Positions 1 to 10,527 of a stretch of DNA of 64,000 bases are shown here, one piece after another. The first letter of the stretch is position 1, and each line of letters starts with the position of its first letter. The DNA is taken from positions 314,004,922 through 314,068,921 of the forward strand of contig CM060926.1 in NCBI GenBank assembly GCA_030737875.1. Reading direction: 5' to 3'. The position numbers and the translations under genes were made by a program. Source of the DNA: Allium sativum. Taxonomy: Eukaryota; Streptophyta; Magnoliopsida; Asparagales; Amaryllidaceae. Below the pieces are notes generated by a model that worked only from the letters and a program-made list of their open reading frames with translations, did no database searches and was not told the origin of the DNA.

Positions 1-459
1 CAGCTTATGCCTTAGTCCGGTTATTTTGGTAATAGTATTGTAGAATTATCATATTCACCAGACTTTATGTCTGACCCCCTCTTTTCCATCCTTTTTCTCC
101 CTTCAGGTCCGCAGGTTGGGCCAAGTTCTAGTGGAGTCTAGTTGGATCGCTTATCTTTTGGAAAGCTTGGACTGCTGAAGTAAAGTCCAGCTTGTTATCT
201 TTCTTTTTAATGGCTATTCATGTAATGGGATTATGTACTTGTTTTATCAAGATAGATATTGTACTTGACATTGAATATGGTGTTATGATGTAATCAAACA
301 TGTTTTGACTTCTGCTACAATGAAATAAAGTTTTTGAATTTCTAAGTACTATTTTATATCTGTCTTGTTGTAATTTTACTGTTCTATATTCACTTAAAAC
401 CTCCATGGAAGTTAATGCATTCCCTTTGTGAGTGACATTAATGGACGTGGGGTGTTACA
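1..459 (+). repeat. T1 5' LTR, 3'-terminal part
   Basis: Collinear with the last 459 bases of the 3' LTR with two substitutions and no indels. It ends at GGTGTTACA, directly before the primer site. It holds the polyadenylation region (AATAAA at 324-329). Confidence 0.95.
324..329 (+). promoter_or_regulatory. Poly(A) signal AATAAA in T1 LTR
   Basis: AATAAA in a T-rich context about 130 bases before the LTR end; the same signal is at 8452-8457 in the other LTR. It probably sets the R/U5 boundary. Confidence 0.6.
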
Positions 460-461
460 CG

Positions 462-473
462 TGGTATCAGAGC
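462..473 (+). other. T1 primer-binding site (initiator Met tRNA)
   Basis: TGGTATCAGAGC lies two bases after the LTR end. This is the standard plant LTR-element site complementary to the 3' end of initiator methionine tRNA. Confidence 0.9.
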
Positions 474-678
474 ATAAGGTTACCAGAACAGATAAAAATT
501 TTTTTTTTTTTAGAAAAATATTTTTTTTGTCTAAAGTATTTTTGGAAGAAGTGCTTTCAAAAAAAAAAAAAAAAGTTATTTAAAGAGAGTTTTTATGAAA
601 AACATAATCCCAAATAGCCACATCCTTATCTTTATCTTTCGAATTCTCCATTTTGAATCTTTCCTTTTTCGTTTCAGC

Positions 679-1482
679 ATGGCTGAAGATCTTAATCTCC
701 CAGAAGGTGTGACGATTCCAGGGTGGTTTAGGAGATACTTGGAGGCTAGGGCCACCACTGCAGGCCCAGCGGATACTCCTCCACCCCTAGTTGCACCCAT
801 TCCTCCTCCTCCTCCTCGTGTTGACACTTTTGCAAAGACGTGCAAGGAATTCAAGGCTATGGGAGGAAAAACTTTTCAAGGGACTGAGACGTTTGTGGAG
901 GCCAGAGATTGGCTTAAGGAGACTGAGGAATTGTTGGATATCTTTGAAGTGGAAGATGGGAGGAAAGTCCGTTTAGCTGCTTGGTTAATGAAGGGAGAGG
1001 CCTCGTTTTGGTGGGAGGTCACTAACGGGGAACGTCCAGTTGATTCATGGGCGGATTTCAGACGAAGGTTTGAGGCAAAGTTTCTTTCAAGGGCAGAGGA
1101 GAACTTAAATATGGAAAAATTCCTGGCACTAAAGCAAGGGAGCTCATCAGTAAAGGAATATGTCAATAAATTTAATCAGTTAGCAAGGTTTGGCTTGGAG
1201 TTGGTGAACACGCCAGAGAAGAAAGCTTTGAGGTTCGTTAGAGGCTTGAATGAACCGTTGCAGGGGTTGGCTATGACCTACATCCCTATGGGAGCCACCT
1301 TTGAAAAGCTAGTAGAAATGGCACTTATGCATGAGGATAAGGCAGTTGAAAAGAAAGGGGATCAGAAGAAACCCCAACAGCAAAATAAGAAGGGTGGTAA
1401 AAACAATAATGGCAAAGGGAAGAAGAAATGCTTCAATTGTGGGACGTCTGGCCATCTCAGCAAAGATTGTAGAAAGAAATAG
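679..1482 (+). CDS. gag: Gag fragment (capsid and first zinc knuckle), ends at premature TAG
   Basis: About 267 residues from the ATG at 679. The open frame extends upstream to 595, but the 679 start fits the MAEDLNLPEG N-terminus better. A proline-rich segment precedes a Retrotrans_gag-like capsid domain (about residues 70-190, with tryptophans in RDWLKE, AAWLMK and SFWWEV). A basic Lys/Asn/Gln-rich stretch leads into a CCHC zinc knuckle, CFNCGTSGHLSKDC, at 1429-1470. Gag packages the element RNA into virus-like particles. The stop at 1480-1482 cuts off a second knuckle (1492-1533) that continues in the same frame, so this product would have one knuckle unless the stop is read through. Confidence 0.9.
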   Translation: MAEDLNLPEGVTIPGWFRRYLEARATTAGPADTPPPLVAPIPPPPPRVDTFAKTCKEFKAMGGKTFQGTETFVEARDWLKETEELLDIFEVEDGRKVRLAAWLMKGEASFWWEVTNGERPVDSWADFRRRFEAKFLSRAEENLNMEKFLALKQGSSSVKEYVNKFNQLARFGLELVNTPEKKALRFVRGLNEPLQGLAMTYIPMGATFEKLVEMALMHEDKAVEKKGDQKKPQQQNKKGGKNNNGKGKKKCFNCGTSGHLSKDCRKK

Positions 1483-3657
1483 AAGACTGGTTGTTTTCAT
1501 TGTGGAGATGCGGGACATTTAGTAAAGGACTGTCCAAAGAAGGGGCAGAGGGCAGGGTCTACCTCGGGAGGACAGGTGCAGGCTCTTATGGCACCAGGGC
1601 AGGCAAGGGGGCAAGTTCAGGCTATTGCGGCCCCACCGCTGCAAGAAAGAGGTAGAACAATTTCTGTTGAAAGCTTAGTTTTTCTGTTTGATCATCCTGT
1701 CCGTACCTTATTCGATTCTGGCGCATCTCATTCGTTTATCTCTGCATCATTAGTTGAATCACTGCACTTGAACACCAGTTTAGTAGAGGATCCCTTGGTC
1801 GTTTCAAATCCAATTGGGGGTTCGGCTCATTTGACCATGATATGTTTGGATTTGAAAATCTCTATACTTAGCGTTGAATTTAGATGTGATGCTTATGTAT
1901 TGGGCTTCACGGGCTATGGGCTAATTTTAGGAATGGATTGGTTGTCTAGAAATAGGGCCATTCTTGATTGTGAAAGGAGAGTAGTTAGGCTTGTGACTCG
2001 CCTTGGTAGTGCTCTCGACATCCTTTGTAATCCCATAAATTCCATTATGCTAAGTTATCTTGAATCGCTTGACGCGTCTGTAGAGAACCTGCGATCGGTA
2101 GAAGTGGCCCGGGAATATCCGGATGTGTTTGAGGAGGTGAAGGGCTTACCTCTAAAGCGGGAGATAGACTTTCGAATTTATCTTGTGGATAATGCTAAAC
2201 CCGTATCTTTGCCAGTGCGCCACATGGCTCCTCGTGAAAGGAGGGAACTCAATAAGCAAGTAAAGGAGTTGCTTGAGAAGGGGTTCATAAGACGTAGTAT
2301 ATCGGAGTGGGGTGCTCCAGTAGTTTTTGCCACAAAGGCGGATGGGTCTCTTAGACTTTGTATGGACTATAGAGAACTAAACAAGCTTACTAAAAAGAAC
2401 CGACACCCACTGCCGAGGATTGACGATCTCTTTGATCAGTTAGTTGGCGCCTCAGTGTTTTCGCAGTTGGACTTAGCCACTGGCTTTCATCAACTGAGAG
2501 TGGCTGAGGATAGTATAGATAAGACTGCTTTTAGGACTCCTGATGGATTCTATGAATGGCTAGTGATGCCCTTTGGTTTGACAAACGCCCTTGCATATTT
2601 TGTTGATTTGATGAGTAGGGTGTTTAGGGAATACCTTAACAAATTCGTGGTAGTCTTTGTGGATGACATCTTAGTCTTTTCTAAGAATAAAGAAGAGCAC
2701 TCCCTACATCTTAGGGAAGTGTTGGAAACCCTTCGAGCGCATAACCTTAAGGCAAAATTTTCTAAGTGTCACTTCTGGAGGAAGGAAGTACGGTTCTTAG
2801 GACACGTGGTTTCCAAAGAAGGGATAGCAGTGGATCCCGCAAAGGTGGTGGCCATCCAAGATTGGAAGGTCCCTAAAAATGCAACCGAAGTAAGAAGTTT
2901 CTTGGGGTTGGCTGGCTATTATAGGAAGTTTATCAAAGACTTCGCAAAAATATCAGCTCCATTAACACGGTTAACGAAGAAGAACCTGGTTTTTACGTGG
3001 GACAAAGATTGCGATGATGCGTTCCAACGTTTAAAGAGAGCCTTAACTTCAGCCCCAGTCTTAGTGCTGCCAGACGGGAATAAACCGTTTACCATCTATA
3101 CTGATGCTTGTGGGACGGGACTTGGCGCGGTCCTCATGCAAGAGGGAAGAGTAATAGCCTATGGTGGAAGGCAGTTGAGGGTTCATGAAAAGAATTACCC
3201 CACGCATGACTTAGAGCTAGCCGCAATTGTTTTCGCGCTTAAGTCTTGGCGTCACTATCTTCTTGGTGAGAAATTCGAACTGTTCACTGACCACAAATCA
3301 TTAAAATACTTATTCTCTCAGAAGGATTTGAATTTAAGGCAGCAACGGTGGATGGAATTCTTAGCCTCCTACGATTTTGAAATAGCATATACCCCGGGCA
3401 AGGGTAACGTGGTGGCAGACGCCTTAAGTAGGAAAAGGTTGTCCTTGAGTCCGTTGTTTGTTGAACGACAAAGCTTAGAATTCATCTCTATGTTTGACTT
3501 TAGACCCTCCGTTGACTTAGTACCCGGTCTGTTAGCATCCTTGGAGGTTAGACCTACACTTCTAGGACGGGTTGGTGAGGCACAGCGAGACGACCCACAG
3601 GTGGTTGAGATAGTAGAAAAGCTCAAAGGGGGGGGAGTCGTCAAGCCATCTTCGTAG
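1483..3657 (+). CDS. pol: Pol fragment: second zinc knuckle, protease, reverse transcriptase, RNase H
   Basis: Open from the codon after the Gag stop. The second CCHC knuckle is at 1492-1533; the first ATG after it is at 1588. The aspartic protease active site DSG is at 1714-1722 ([12 protein letters not shown]). RT carries [21 protein letters not shown] and the catalytic FVDDILVFS (2656-2682). The usual FGLTNAPA segment reads FGLTNALA, a small oddity. RNase H shows [26 protein letters not shown] and VVADALSR, covering the expected acidic residues. The frame closes at TAG 3655-3657 only because of the +1 shift in the G run at 3628-3635. The matching linker continues in the next frame up to TAA 3758. 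These enzymes make and process cDNA in the particle. Confidence 0.93.
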   Translation, partial: KTGCFHCGDAGHLVKDCPKKGQRAGSTSGGQVQALMAPGQARGQVQAIAAPPLQERGRTISVESLVFLFDHPVRTLFDSGASHSFISASLVESLHLNTSLVEDPLVVSNPIGGSAHLTMICLDLKISILSVEFRCDAYVLGFTGYGLILGMDWLSRNRAILDCERRVVRLVTRLGSALDILCNPINSIMLSYLESLDASVENLRSVEVAREYPDVFEEVKGLPLKREIDFRIYLVDNAKPVSLPVRHMAPRERRELNKQVKELLEKGFIRRSISEWGAPVVFATKADGSLRLCMDYRELNKLTKKNRHPLPRIDDLFDQLVGASVFSQLDLATGFHQLRVAEDSIDKTAFRTPDGFYEWLVMPFGLTNALAYFVDLMSRVFREYLNKFVVVFVDDILVFSKNKEEHSLHLREVLETLRAHNLKAKFSKCHFWRKEVRFLGHVVSKEGIAVDPAKVVAIQDWKVPKNATEVRSFLGLAGYYRKFIKDFAKISAPLTRLTKKNLVFTWDKDCDDAFQRLKRALTSAPVLVLPDGNKPFTIYTDACGTGLGAVLMQEGRVIAYGGRQLRVHEKNYPTHDLELAAIVFALKSWRHYLLGEKFELFTDHKSLKYLFSQKDLNLRQQRWMEFLASYDFEIAYTPGKGNVVADALSRKRLSLSPLFVERQSLEFISMFDFRPSVDLVPGLLASLEVRPTLLGRVGEAQRDDPQVVEIVEKLKGGGVVKPSS

Positions 3658-3763
3658 GTATACCCTAGACGATAAGGGTTGGTTACGAAGGGATAATAGA
3701 CTTTGTGTACCACAAGACGAAGACTTAAGGAAGGCCATTCTTGATGATGCTCATCGCTAAAAA

Positions 3764-4711
3764 ATGACCATTCATCCCAGCGGGGATAAGATGTACAAAG
3801 ATATGAAGCGGGTTTTCTTTTGGGCCGGTATGAAAAAGGATGTGGCCGAGTACGTCGCTAGATGCTTGGTGTGCCAACGAGTTAAAGCAGAACAAAAGAA
3901 ACCCGGTGGGTTGCTTCACCCATTAGAAGTTCCCCTATGGAAATGGGAAAGCATCTCAATGGATTTTGTGGATGGATTACCAAGATCAAGGAAGGGTAAC
4001 ACGGGGATTTGGGTTATAGTAGATAGACTTACTAAAAGCGCCCATTTTATTCCCGTGAAAAGTAAGAGGACTGCTCCGTGGTTGGCTTCTGTATACATTA
4101 AGGAGATAGTTCGTTTGCACGGTATTCCTTCTAGTATAGTAAGCGACCGTGACCCCATCTTTACTAGCGAATTTTGGAAGAGTTTACAAGAGGTGGTAGG
4201 GACTCGGCTATGTTTGAGCACCGCATATCATCCTCAGACAGACGGCCAGACCGAGAGGGTGAATCGCATTCTAGAGGATCTTTTAAGGCTTTGTATCCTA
4301 GACTTTGGGGGTACATGGGAAGAGCACCTTCCGTTAGTAGAATTCGCATATAATAATAGCTTTCAGTCTAGTATTGGCATGGCACCTTTCGAAGCTCTTT
4401 ATGGAAGGCCTTGCCGTTCGCTTACATGTTGGTGGGAATCTACCGATAAAATCCTACTTGGGCCCGATATGGTTAGGGAAACCTCGGAGAAGATTGAGTT
4501 GATTCGAAGGAGGATGAAAGCAGCACAAGATAGGCAAAAATCGCATGCTGATAAGAGGAGGACAGATCTTGAGTTTGACATTGGGGACATGGTTTTTATC
4601 AAAGTATCTCCGTTACAGAATGTTGTTCGCTTTGGGTCCGTGGGGAAATTAGCACCAAGGTTTGTAGGGCCGTTTCCTGTAAAAAAACAGGATTGGGAAG
4701 ATGGCATATAG
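3764..4711 (+). CDS. pol: Pol fragment: integrase (zinc-binding and catalytic core)
   Basis: Contains the second half of the HHCC zinc-binding domain (TIHPSGDKMYKDM then CLVCQRVK). The DDE core has catalytic Asp in SMDFVDGLP (codon 3962-3964), Asp in VSDRDP (4145-4147) and Glu in GQTERVNRI (4253-4255). A GPY/F-like module, APRFVGPFPV, follows. The first histidine of the zinc domain (AHR, near 3752) lies upstream of the TAA at 3758-3760 in the same frame, so the ATG at 3764 is not a genuine start. The frame ends at TAG 4709-4711 because of the +1 shift in the A run at 4681-4687. Confidence 0.92.
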   Translation: MTIHPSGDKMYKDMKRVFFWAGMKKDVAEYVARCLVCQRVKAEQKKPGGLLHPLEVPLWKWESISMDFVDGLPRSRKGNTGIWVIVDRLTKSAHFIPVKSKRTAPWLASVYIKEIVRLHGIPSSIVSDRDPIFTSEFWKSLQEVVGTRLCLSTAYHPQTDGQTERVNRILEDLLRLCILDFGGTWEEHLPLVEFAYNNSFQSSIGMAPFEALYGRPCRSLTCWWESTDKILLGPDMVRETSEKIELIRRRMKAAQDRQKSHADKRRTDLEFDIGDMVFIKVSPLQNVVRFGSVGKLAPRFVGPFPVKKQDWEDGI

Positions 4712-5036
4712 GGTGGAGTTGCCTGAGAAACTTAGTGGAGTACACGACGTATTCCATGTATCACATTTGAGGAAGTGTTTGCACAAGACCGCGGAGGTCG
4801 TAGAGCCGAGCTTGCTTAAAGAGGTGGAAATAGAGCGTGATGCAATAATTAGACGAGCTCCTACATGCATTCTTGGGTCGGAGATCAAAAAGTTGAGGAA
4901 TCGAGAGGTCAGACTGGTTAAAGTGCAATGGGGAGATGATGAGAGCAACGCAACTTGGGAGACAGAAGAGAAGATGTGTTCGTTGTACCCTTTTCTTTTT
5001 GAGGGTATGTCTTTTAATTTCTCCTTTATCGCTTAG
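4688..5036 (+). CDS. pol: Integrase C-terminus and chromodomain
   Basis: In the frame after the A-run shift, MAYRVELPEKL (from 4701) continues the GPY/F module. HDVFHVSHLRKCL follows, a hallmark of the integrase tail. A chromodomain-like segment follows at about 4905-4985, VRLVKVQWGDDE then ATWETEEKM. Chromovirus chromodomains tether integration to particular chromatin marks. The frame ends at TAG 5034-5036. This C-terminus is the main reason for the Tekay/Del assignment. Confidence 0.9.
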
Positions 5037-5600
5037 CTTATCTTATCTTATCTTTAGTATGTCCTCTCATTAGTATCTTTGACCTTTAGTTAGGATAATC
5101 CTATGGTTGAAACATGTGTTTGAGACATGTTATGTATGATGGATGCAAAATGGATGCAAGTGTTTGCTAGTGGTTGCTCGTGGATGCATATATACACACA
5201 CTTTAGGCACTAGATCGGCTCAGTCACTTCATATTGCGTATTGCATATATATGGATGTATTTAGTATAATGGATGTATAATGGTTGTACCATCATATGGA
5301 TGCTGCATTCGGTTGAATGGGTGTGCACGCATATAGAAGTAGTATGTAAGCAATTAGGATCTTTTGCATACATAATGGATTCATGACACTTACATAATTT
5401 GCATTAAGGAGGTCAACTGAATCAGTAGACCGCCTGATTTCGCATTAGGTAAGGACATGTACACACACTTGCATATGATCATAAAGCATTAGAAGTCTTT
5501 TAAGGACAATGGATGCCTGTGTATGATGGATGAGTAGATGGACGTTTGGATGGTAGGATATACATTCTTCCAGACTTAAAGATTTCGGGGACAAAATCCT
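5037..5600 (+). other. T1 untranslated 3' internal region
   Basis: Non-coding, with repeated GGATG/TGGATGC words. It includes the GATTTCGGGGACAAAATCC block just before the purine tract, which is typical of Tekay-type elements. A diverged copy of about 5400-5540 is found at 57322-57480. Confidence 0.8.
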
Positions 5601-5615
5601 AAAAGGAGGGGAGAA
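5601..5615 (+). other. T1 polypurine tract
   Basis: AAAAGGAGGGGAGAA, immediately before TGTAACACC of the 3' LTR; primes plus-strand DNA synthesis. Confidence 0.9.
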
Positions 5616-5654
5616 TGTAACACCCCGAATTTTCTATTAACACTAAAGTTGCTA

Positions 5655-5900
5655 AAATATTAATAAGTGTGTAAGAGAGGGGATGTATCTAATATGAATA
5701 TAAAAATATTAATAAGTGTGTAAGAGAGGGGATGTATCTAATATGAATATAAAAATATTAATAAGTGTGTAAGAGAGGGGATGTATCTAATATGAATATA
5801 AAAAATATTAATAAGTGTGTGAGAGAGGGGATGTATCTAATATGTATATAAAAACAATAATAAGTAAAGGGGGATGTATCTAATATGTACATTGTAGAAA
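5655..5900 (+). repeat. 49-bp minisatellite in T1 LTR
   Basis: Four near-identical units of 49-50 bp containing GTAAGAGAGGGGATGTATC, with repeat starts at 5671, 5720, 5769 and 5819, and a shorter degenerate fifth unit. It lies in the presumed U3 region. Confidence 0.9.
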
Positions 5901-6062
5901 ATATATGTATATTTATGACATGAATAGAAGTTTATTAATATGCTGAGTGTTTGCTGAGTCACTTCTGACTCATTGCTGAGTCAACAAGATAAACCCCATC
6001 TTGTCTGAACGACTGCGGTTATTTCTAGGTTAAATCTAATGGTCTAAATGAATTCTAAAATC

Positions 6063-6070
6063 TATAAATA
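6063..6070 (+). promoter_or_regulatory. TATA box of T1 LTR
   Basis: TATAAATA in the context CTATAAATAAG. The transcript would start around 6095-6100, giving R plus U5 of nearly 2.5 kb. Predicted from sequence only. Confidence 0.6.
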
Positions 6071-6574
6071 AGTGGGTAGACCCTAGACCTAAATCACTTG
6101 TAAAATTAGAGAAGCTACCGTCATGCTGCTGCCATGGAGTTCAGCATAGCCGTCACAAACTAAGAAGAGGAAGCCTAATCATCTACAACTAAATCTACAC
6201 AAATCAAATCAAAAGATCTCTCTTTCTCTAATTCTTTTCTTTTGTTGGTGAGTATGATGATTCTCACAAGACTATTACAAACTAATTTGACTCAGTTATG
6301 AATGGATCACAAGAAAGTGATGTGATTTGTAATTGTAAATTCTATATATTGTGGATCTCTTATTATGTTATTATGTTGTCGTATGATGTAAATTATATAT
6401 GCTATGTCATGCTATGTTGTAAATTCTCTTATGCTATGTCGTGCTATGTTGAGAATCATGTCAAGCTATGTTATACTATCATACTATGCCATGTTATAAG
6501 TCATGCTATATTATGTTGAAAAATCATGTTGTTGGATCATGCTTAAAGTTATGTTTTTTTCTTAATTTAAATGG

Positions 6575-6695
6575 ATCTTGTTTATGGGAATTTGCCTATT
6601 AGGTTAGGTGTACCCATAAACTTGAAACTATAATTAAATAAAACTTGAATATGGGAATTTGCCTATTGAGTTAGGTGTACCCATATAAAACCATG
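6575..6695 (+). repeat. Tandem duplication in T1 LTR
   Basis: Two copies of a segment with TATGGGAATTTGCCTATT and GTTAGGTGTACCCAT, about 80 bp apart. Confidence 0.75.
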
Positions 6696-7149
6696 TTGTT
6701 AAAAAATTAGATGATGTTGATTCACACATGTTCATATGTAAGTTTATGAAAATTGATTGAGATTATATTAGGTGAATTTTGAACAAGTTGACACCTTTAG
6801 GTCCATGACATGTATAATCTATGCAAGTTGGACATATGCAAGTTTCACCCCTTATTATGATTCATTTGGTCACATATACATGTTGTCATTATGATAATCT
6901 CTTTTATGCTATGAGTTAGGCTATTCGAGTCTAACATATATTTTGTGAATAAACGTTCAAACGTGGGGTAGGGGTAATATTAGGAATTAATAAATTGGGT
7001 GCAATTTTGTAAGATTTTGCATACCATGAATGGATGTCCATAATTGAGTCAATTATGGACATTGTTAAAAATTGGAAGTAATTAATAATTCAAGTAGGGA
7101 ATTATTAAAATTGGGGGAAAGTGGATTATTATTAATAATCAATGCTTAG

Positions 7150-7370
7150 GACACGAGGTTGGACCCGTTTGTGATGTAAACCTGCCCGGACCCGCCCGGC
7201 AAATCCAGTAGTCACAAATGTCGGCCCAATGTGAGAGGTCCTAGGCCCAAACTAAAGCATAACAGTTGTAAAGACATGAGGGTAGACTCTTTTATGGTGT
7301 AAGACTGCCCGGACCCGCCCGGCAAATCCAGCTGCCATAAATGCCAGTCTAATGTGAGAGGTCTTTATGA
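7150..7370 (+). repeat. Diverged 123-bp tandem duplication in T1 LTR
   Basis: The block CTGCCCGGACCCGCCCGG starts at 7182 and again at 7305. Flanking words such as AATGTGAGAGGTC also recur. It is a local GC-rich patch. Confidence 0.75.
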
Positions 7371-8587
7371 GGTTATGGCCTTAATGAACTAAGAAATACT
7401 TAACCAGATAATCATGTAAGGTGGGACATGGGGGTTAAGTAGGTGCCTTGGGTGGCATGAGGAATCTGGTGGTTGCCTTTAAAGGCATTTGAAATACGAT
7501 TAGACTTAACCAAACACACATGTAAATGAACATGACTAAGTGGGTTAAGTGGGATGGACTAATGGGGACAAGCTTAGGTGGAATGCTTGTGGTAAATAGT
7601 GGGGGCCCATTTCAACAAGTATCCCAAAACGTATCTTTGTGGGCTCGACCCAAGTCGAGGACGGGACACGCATACTGGGTTTGACTATAAGAGGCCAAAA
7701 CAGGGAGCGGTGGCAACGCAAGTCCAATGGATTTCATATGCGTGTGTGGACCCGGGCTGGTAGGTAAGACGTTGTTGCATCGTGTAGGTATAAGCCGTGC
7801 ATGTCCGTTGTATCAGGTTGCCACTTTAGGGGAGTGATACACCCCACTGTGGGGCCAGCACGGGTATCTACGAGTTAGGGAGCCGATCGAATAATGGGAA
7901 GTAGGGTACACCTAGTGGAGAAGGGGCAGGCGGCACCTATGTAGTCAGCTAGGGGTATGTAAAGCCATTGGGAAAGTTTCTAAGTGAAGCTAAGTGGGAT
8001 GAATCTTTAGGGTGACTGGTGTGGTGCAGTATAGTGCTTATCCTTTAGTATTTAGGAGCGCCTATAACGTTGCCTTTAGCGATTGTCTATGTCCTCAATC
8101 TGCTCTTCATAGACATTTTCTTGTTTTCCAGCTTATGCCTTAGTCCAGTTATTTTGGTAATAGTATTGTAGAATTATCATATTCACCAGACTTTATGTCT
8201 GACCCCCTCTTTTCCATCCTTTTTCTCCCTTCAGGTCCGCAGGTTGGGCCAAGTTCTAGTGGAGTCTAGTTGGATCGCTTATCTTTTGGAAAGCTTGGAC
8301 TGCTGAAGTAAAGTCCAGCTTGTTATCTTTCTTTTTAATGGCTATTCATGTAATGGGATTATGTACTTGTTTTATCAAGATAGATATTGTACTTGACATT
8401 GAATATGGTGTTATGATGTAATCAAACATGTTTTGACTTCTGCTACAATGAAATAAAGTTTTTGAATTTCTAAGTACTATTTTATATCTGTCTTGTTGTA
8501 ATTTTACTGTTCTATATTCACTTAAAACCACCATGGAAGTTAATGCATTCCCTTTGTGAGTGACATTAATGGACGTGGGGTGTTACA

Positions 8588-8824
8588 AGTAATCCGAACT
8601 AGTATAAAATCCAGTGTGTTCTATCCTTTTCTGCATTTTATTTCTGTTTATTTTTGTGTTTGATTCTATGTCTTTGATTATCTCTATGGTGTGTGATTCA
8701 TATAGTAGATCATATAAGTTTTAGATTTTGTTAAATTTCTCAAAAACAATATTCACTCCCCCTCTAGTGTTAGTTTTTCCTTAACGATCCATTCCGCAAT
8801 CCTTAACAGATATGGTATTAGGGT
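8588..8824 (+). repeat. Relic Ty1/copia-like LTR end with degraded primer site
   Basis: A T-rich stretch with TTTGTGTTTGATTC and the motif ATTCACTCCCCCTCTAGTG, resembling the 3' end of plant copia LTRs. A possible end at TTAACA (8808) is followed by TGGTATTAGGGT (8813-8824), a mutated version of the initiator-Met primer site. T1 is inserted in or next to this relic. No copia proteins follow. Confidence 0.5.
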
Positions 8825-9513
8825 GTTGTACATGATTGGCATGTATGAGTTACAACTAGCCAAAAAAGGTAAACCTGCCTTAGGAATTGCCTCATATGCC
8901 TTGCCATATGTTATCCCTATACAAGCGCACTACAAATTTGATTTGTATTGTACCTATAGAGGACTTTGTGACAGCTACTAGTTTACGGTGGTGTTACAGC
9001 ACTTGCATAGACCACATGCATATAAGATGTGTTAGAGGAAATATGGGTAACGCTTTAACGTTATTTTCAATATTATACTTTATTGATAGACATTGCATGT
9101 ACAACATATTCTACTATACAGAGATAGCTTAACGGATTCCTAGGAGTTGAAAAATTCAGTAAATCTCTTAAGTTACTTGCACCTAGATATCAAGCTTTTG
9201 ATTTAACTTGCATAAGAATTTTAGTCGTGACTCAGGTATATTGTCTTTCATTATGCTTGAATCAGCCTGAGTTGTTACAGTTAGCCAAAGTCATTATTCT
9301 GAAGTTAAAAATGAAGATTGACATTTGGTTTTACTAATATTATGACAACTGCGAGATTTGAATTCCTGACAATTCGAAAAGTTAACATAAGTATTTTTCC
9401 GTTAGTGAATGAGTAGCATATAGATTTTCCATATGGATGATGGTTATAACATGCATATAAAACTAAAAGTCATTATTATAATTTTTACATATGTTTGGAG
9501 GCATGGCACTAGC
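8825..9513. other. Unassigned AT-rich sequence; last part possibly T1-like relic
   Basis: No gene or element recognised. The last hundred bases, including GGCACTAGC at the edge of G, resemble T1 near 5205 (GGCACTAG). They may be the left half of the Tekay relic whose right half is at 57322-57480. TSD copy CTAGC of element G is at 9509-9513. Confidence 0.4.
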
Positions 9514-10527
9514 GGACAAGACCCGAAACCCTCGCCCGGCATAAACCGAACAAGAATACGGATTGTCTAAGAACATGACGCATCGAAACACAAAACAATA
9601 GAATTCTTCATTGTTATTACAACAATTTACATCAGAGTACAAGAACAACAAAGTGCAAAAAATAAATATACAGCGGAAATACAATTATCAGAGAATAAAA
9701 TTACAAAGCAACGGGAATGTAGAATATAACTACAAAGTAAATAAAATGTAGTGGAAAACATCAACTACCATAGCTGAAAGCAATACACGTATATAAAGAA
9801 TTCTAGAGTACAACTCCACCCGTAATCTAGGATCCTGTGAAAATAAAAGAATCTGTAAACTGAAAATACTAACTGTCCGTGTGGAAAATATAGGCATCCA
9901 GAGTTTAGAGGGAAAAAGATAAACTCCGAGTCCGTAATGAGACTAGTTTGAGAGCTTAACAGTTATAAAAAAATTACTTTAAAATAATGTAAATCACGGG
10001 ACCACGTTATATGTCCCAGAATGGGTTTACTCCATGTGAATACCGAAGATGGAAATAAGTAACAAACAATGCAATGCTTTTTGAAAAATGAAGCTATTAT
10101 AAGACTCAGGTCCCATTACACAATGCGACACAAGCTAGAGGATAGAGTTTGACCTTATAATGGCCAAACATGCTTGGTACGTTTTTAAAACAAATATTTT
10201 TGATACTATTATATGTGTATAGTATAGAAAACAACTACGAATACAAATGTATCAATCGTAGACGACATAGTACCCATCCTACTATGTCGCCATCTAAGTT
10301 TACAACTAAATTCGAAAAGTCGCGTATCGGAAACTAGATTCCTTCTATGAGTCGAGGAAAGGGATCTTCTTCATCCGATTTAGGTCGTCTCTGGCAGGAA
10401 GCCCAAGATCACACCTATGGGTAACATTTGGATTTTGCAGGGCCCGTCCACACGTAACGTTTGTCGATTGACAATTCCTGAACAATACGTTTCCTAGTCC
10501 TATCGGACCTATAACCTGGTTAGTACA
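9514..10527 (-). repeat. G solo LTR, left piece
   Basis: Minus-strand LTR of the B/E type. Its 3'-terminal region matches the ends of B (21920 on), B right (33488 on) and E (57979 on): for example TTCATTGTTATTACAACAAT, and AAGCTATTATAAGACTCAGG near 10093. It is interrupted at 10527 by A and resumes at 52901. The target duplication CTAGC is at 9509-9513 and 57317-57321. The LTR end here reads GGACAAG rather than TG (minus-strand CA), probably mutated. Confidence 0.85.

Larger units (their letters stand above)
679..5036 (+). pseudogene. T1 gag-pol polyprotein, broken by two stops and two frameshifts
   Basis: A single ancestral reading frame from Gag to chromodomain can be followed by homology. 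Lesions: TAG at 1480-1482 between the two zinc knuckles, with the frame unchanged on both sides; a +1 shift in the eight-G run at 3628-3635, after RNase H; TAA at 3758-3760 at the start of integrase, in the shifted frame; and a +1 shift in the seven-A run at 4681-4687, before the C-terminal part. The TAG is a plausible C-to-T change of a CAG codon. The two shifts lie in homopolymers and could be sequencing or assembly errors. Tekay-type elements normally encode one continuous Gag-Pol, which is why I treat these as lesions rather than programmed events. Confidence 0.9.
1..8587 (+). mobile_element. T1: Ty3/gypsy Tekay-type chromovirus, 5' end outside window
   Basis: LTR retrotransposon with the order LTR, primer site, Gag, protease, RT, RNase H, integrase, chromodomain, purine tract, LTR. 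The visible 5' LTR (1-459) matches 8129-8587 with two substitutions, so the insertion is recent. The C-terminal chromodomain and the GGGGAC-purine-tract-TGTAACACC junction are typical of plant Tekay/Del chromoviruses. The LTR ends are TGTAACACCCC and GGGGTGTTACA, an 11-base inverted repeat. The target duplication cannot be tested because the left flank is outside the window; the five bases after the right end are AGTAA. Coding capacity is broken four times, so this copy looks non-autonomous unless the two homopolymer shifts are assembly errors. Confidence 0.95.
5616..8587 (+). repeat. T1 3' LTR, 2972 bp
   Basis: Starts TGTAACACCCC and ends GGGGTGTTACA. It carries a 49-bp minisatellite near its start, a TATA box at 6063-6070, and AATAAA at 8452-8457. 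It holds no real gene; the short open frames inside (for example at 6298 or on the minus strand at 7727) are chance. Confidence 0.95.

Noticed and set aside
462..480. tRNA gene fragments at TGGTATCAGAGC sites (also 15311, 43245 and 33484)
   Set aside because: Only the 12-base primer complement is present, always at LTR junctions.
1480..1482. Programmed stop-codon readthrough between Gag and Pol in T1
   Set aside because: The stop falls between two zinc knuckles in one continuous frame, and Tekay-type elements usually lack such a stop. A point mutation is simpler, though readthrough is not excluded.
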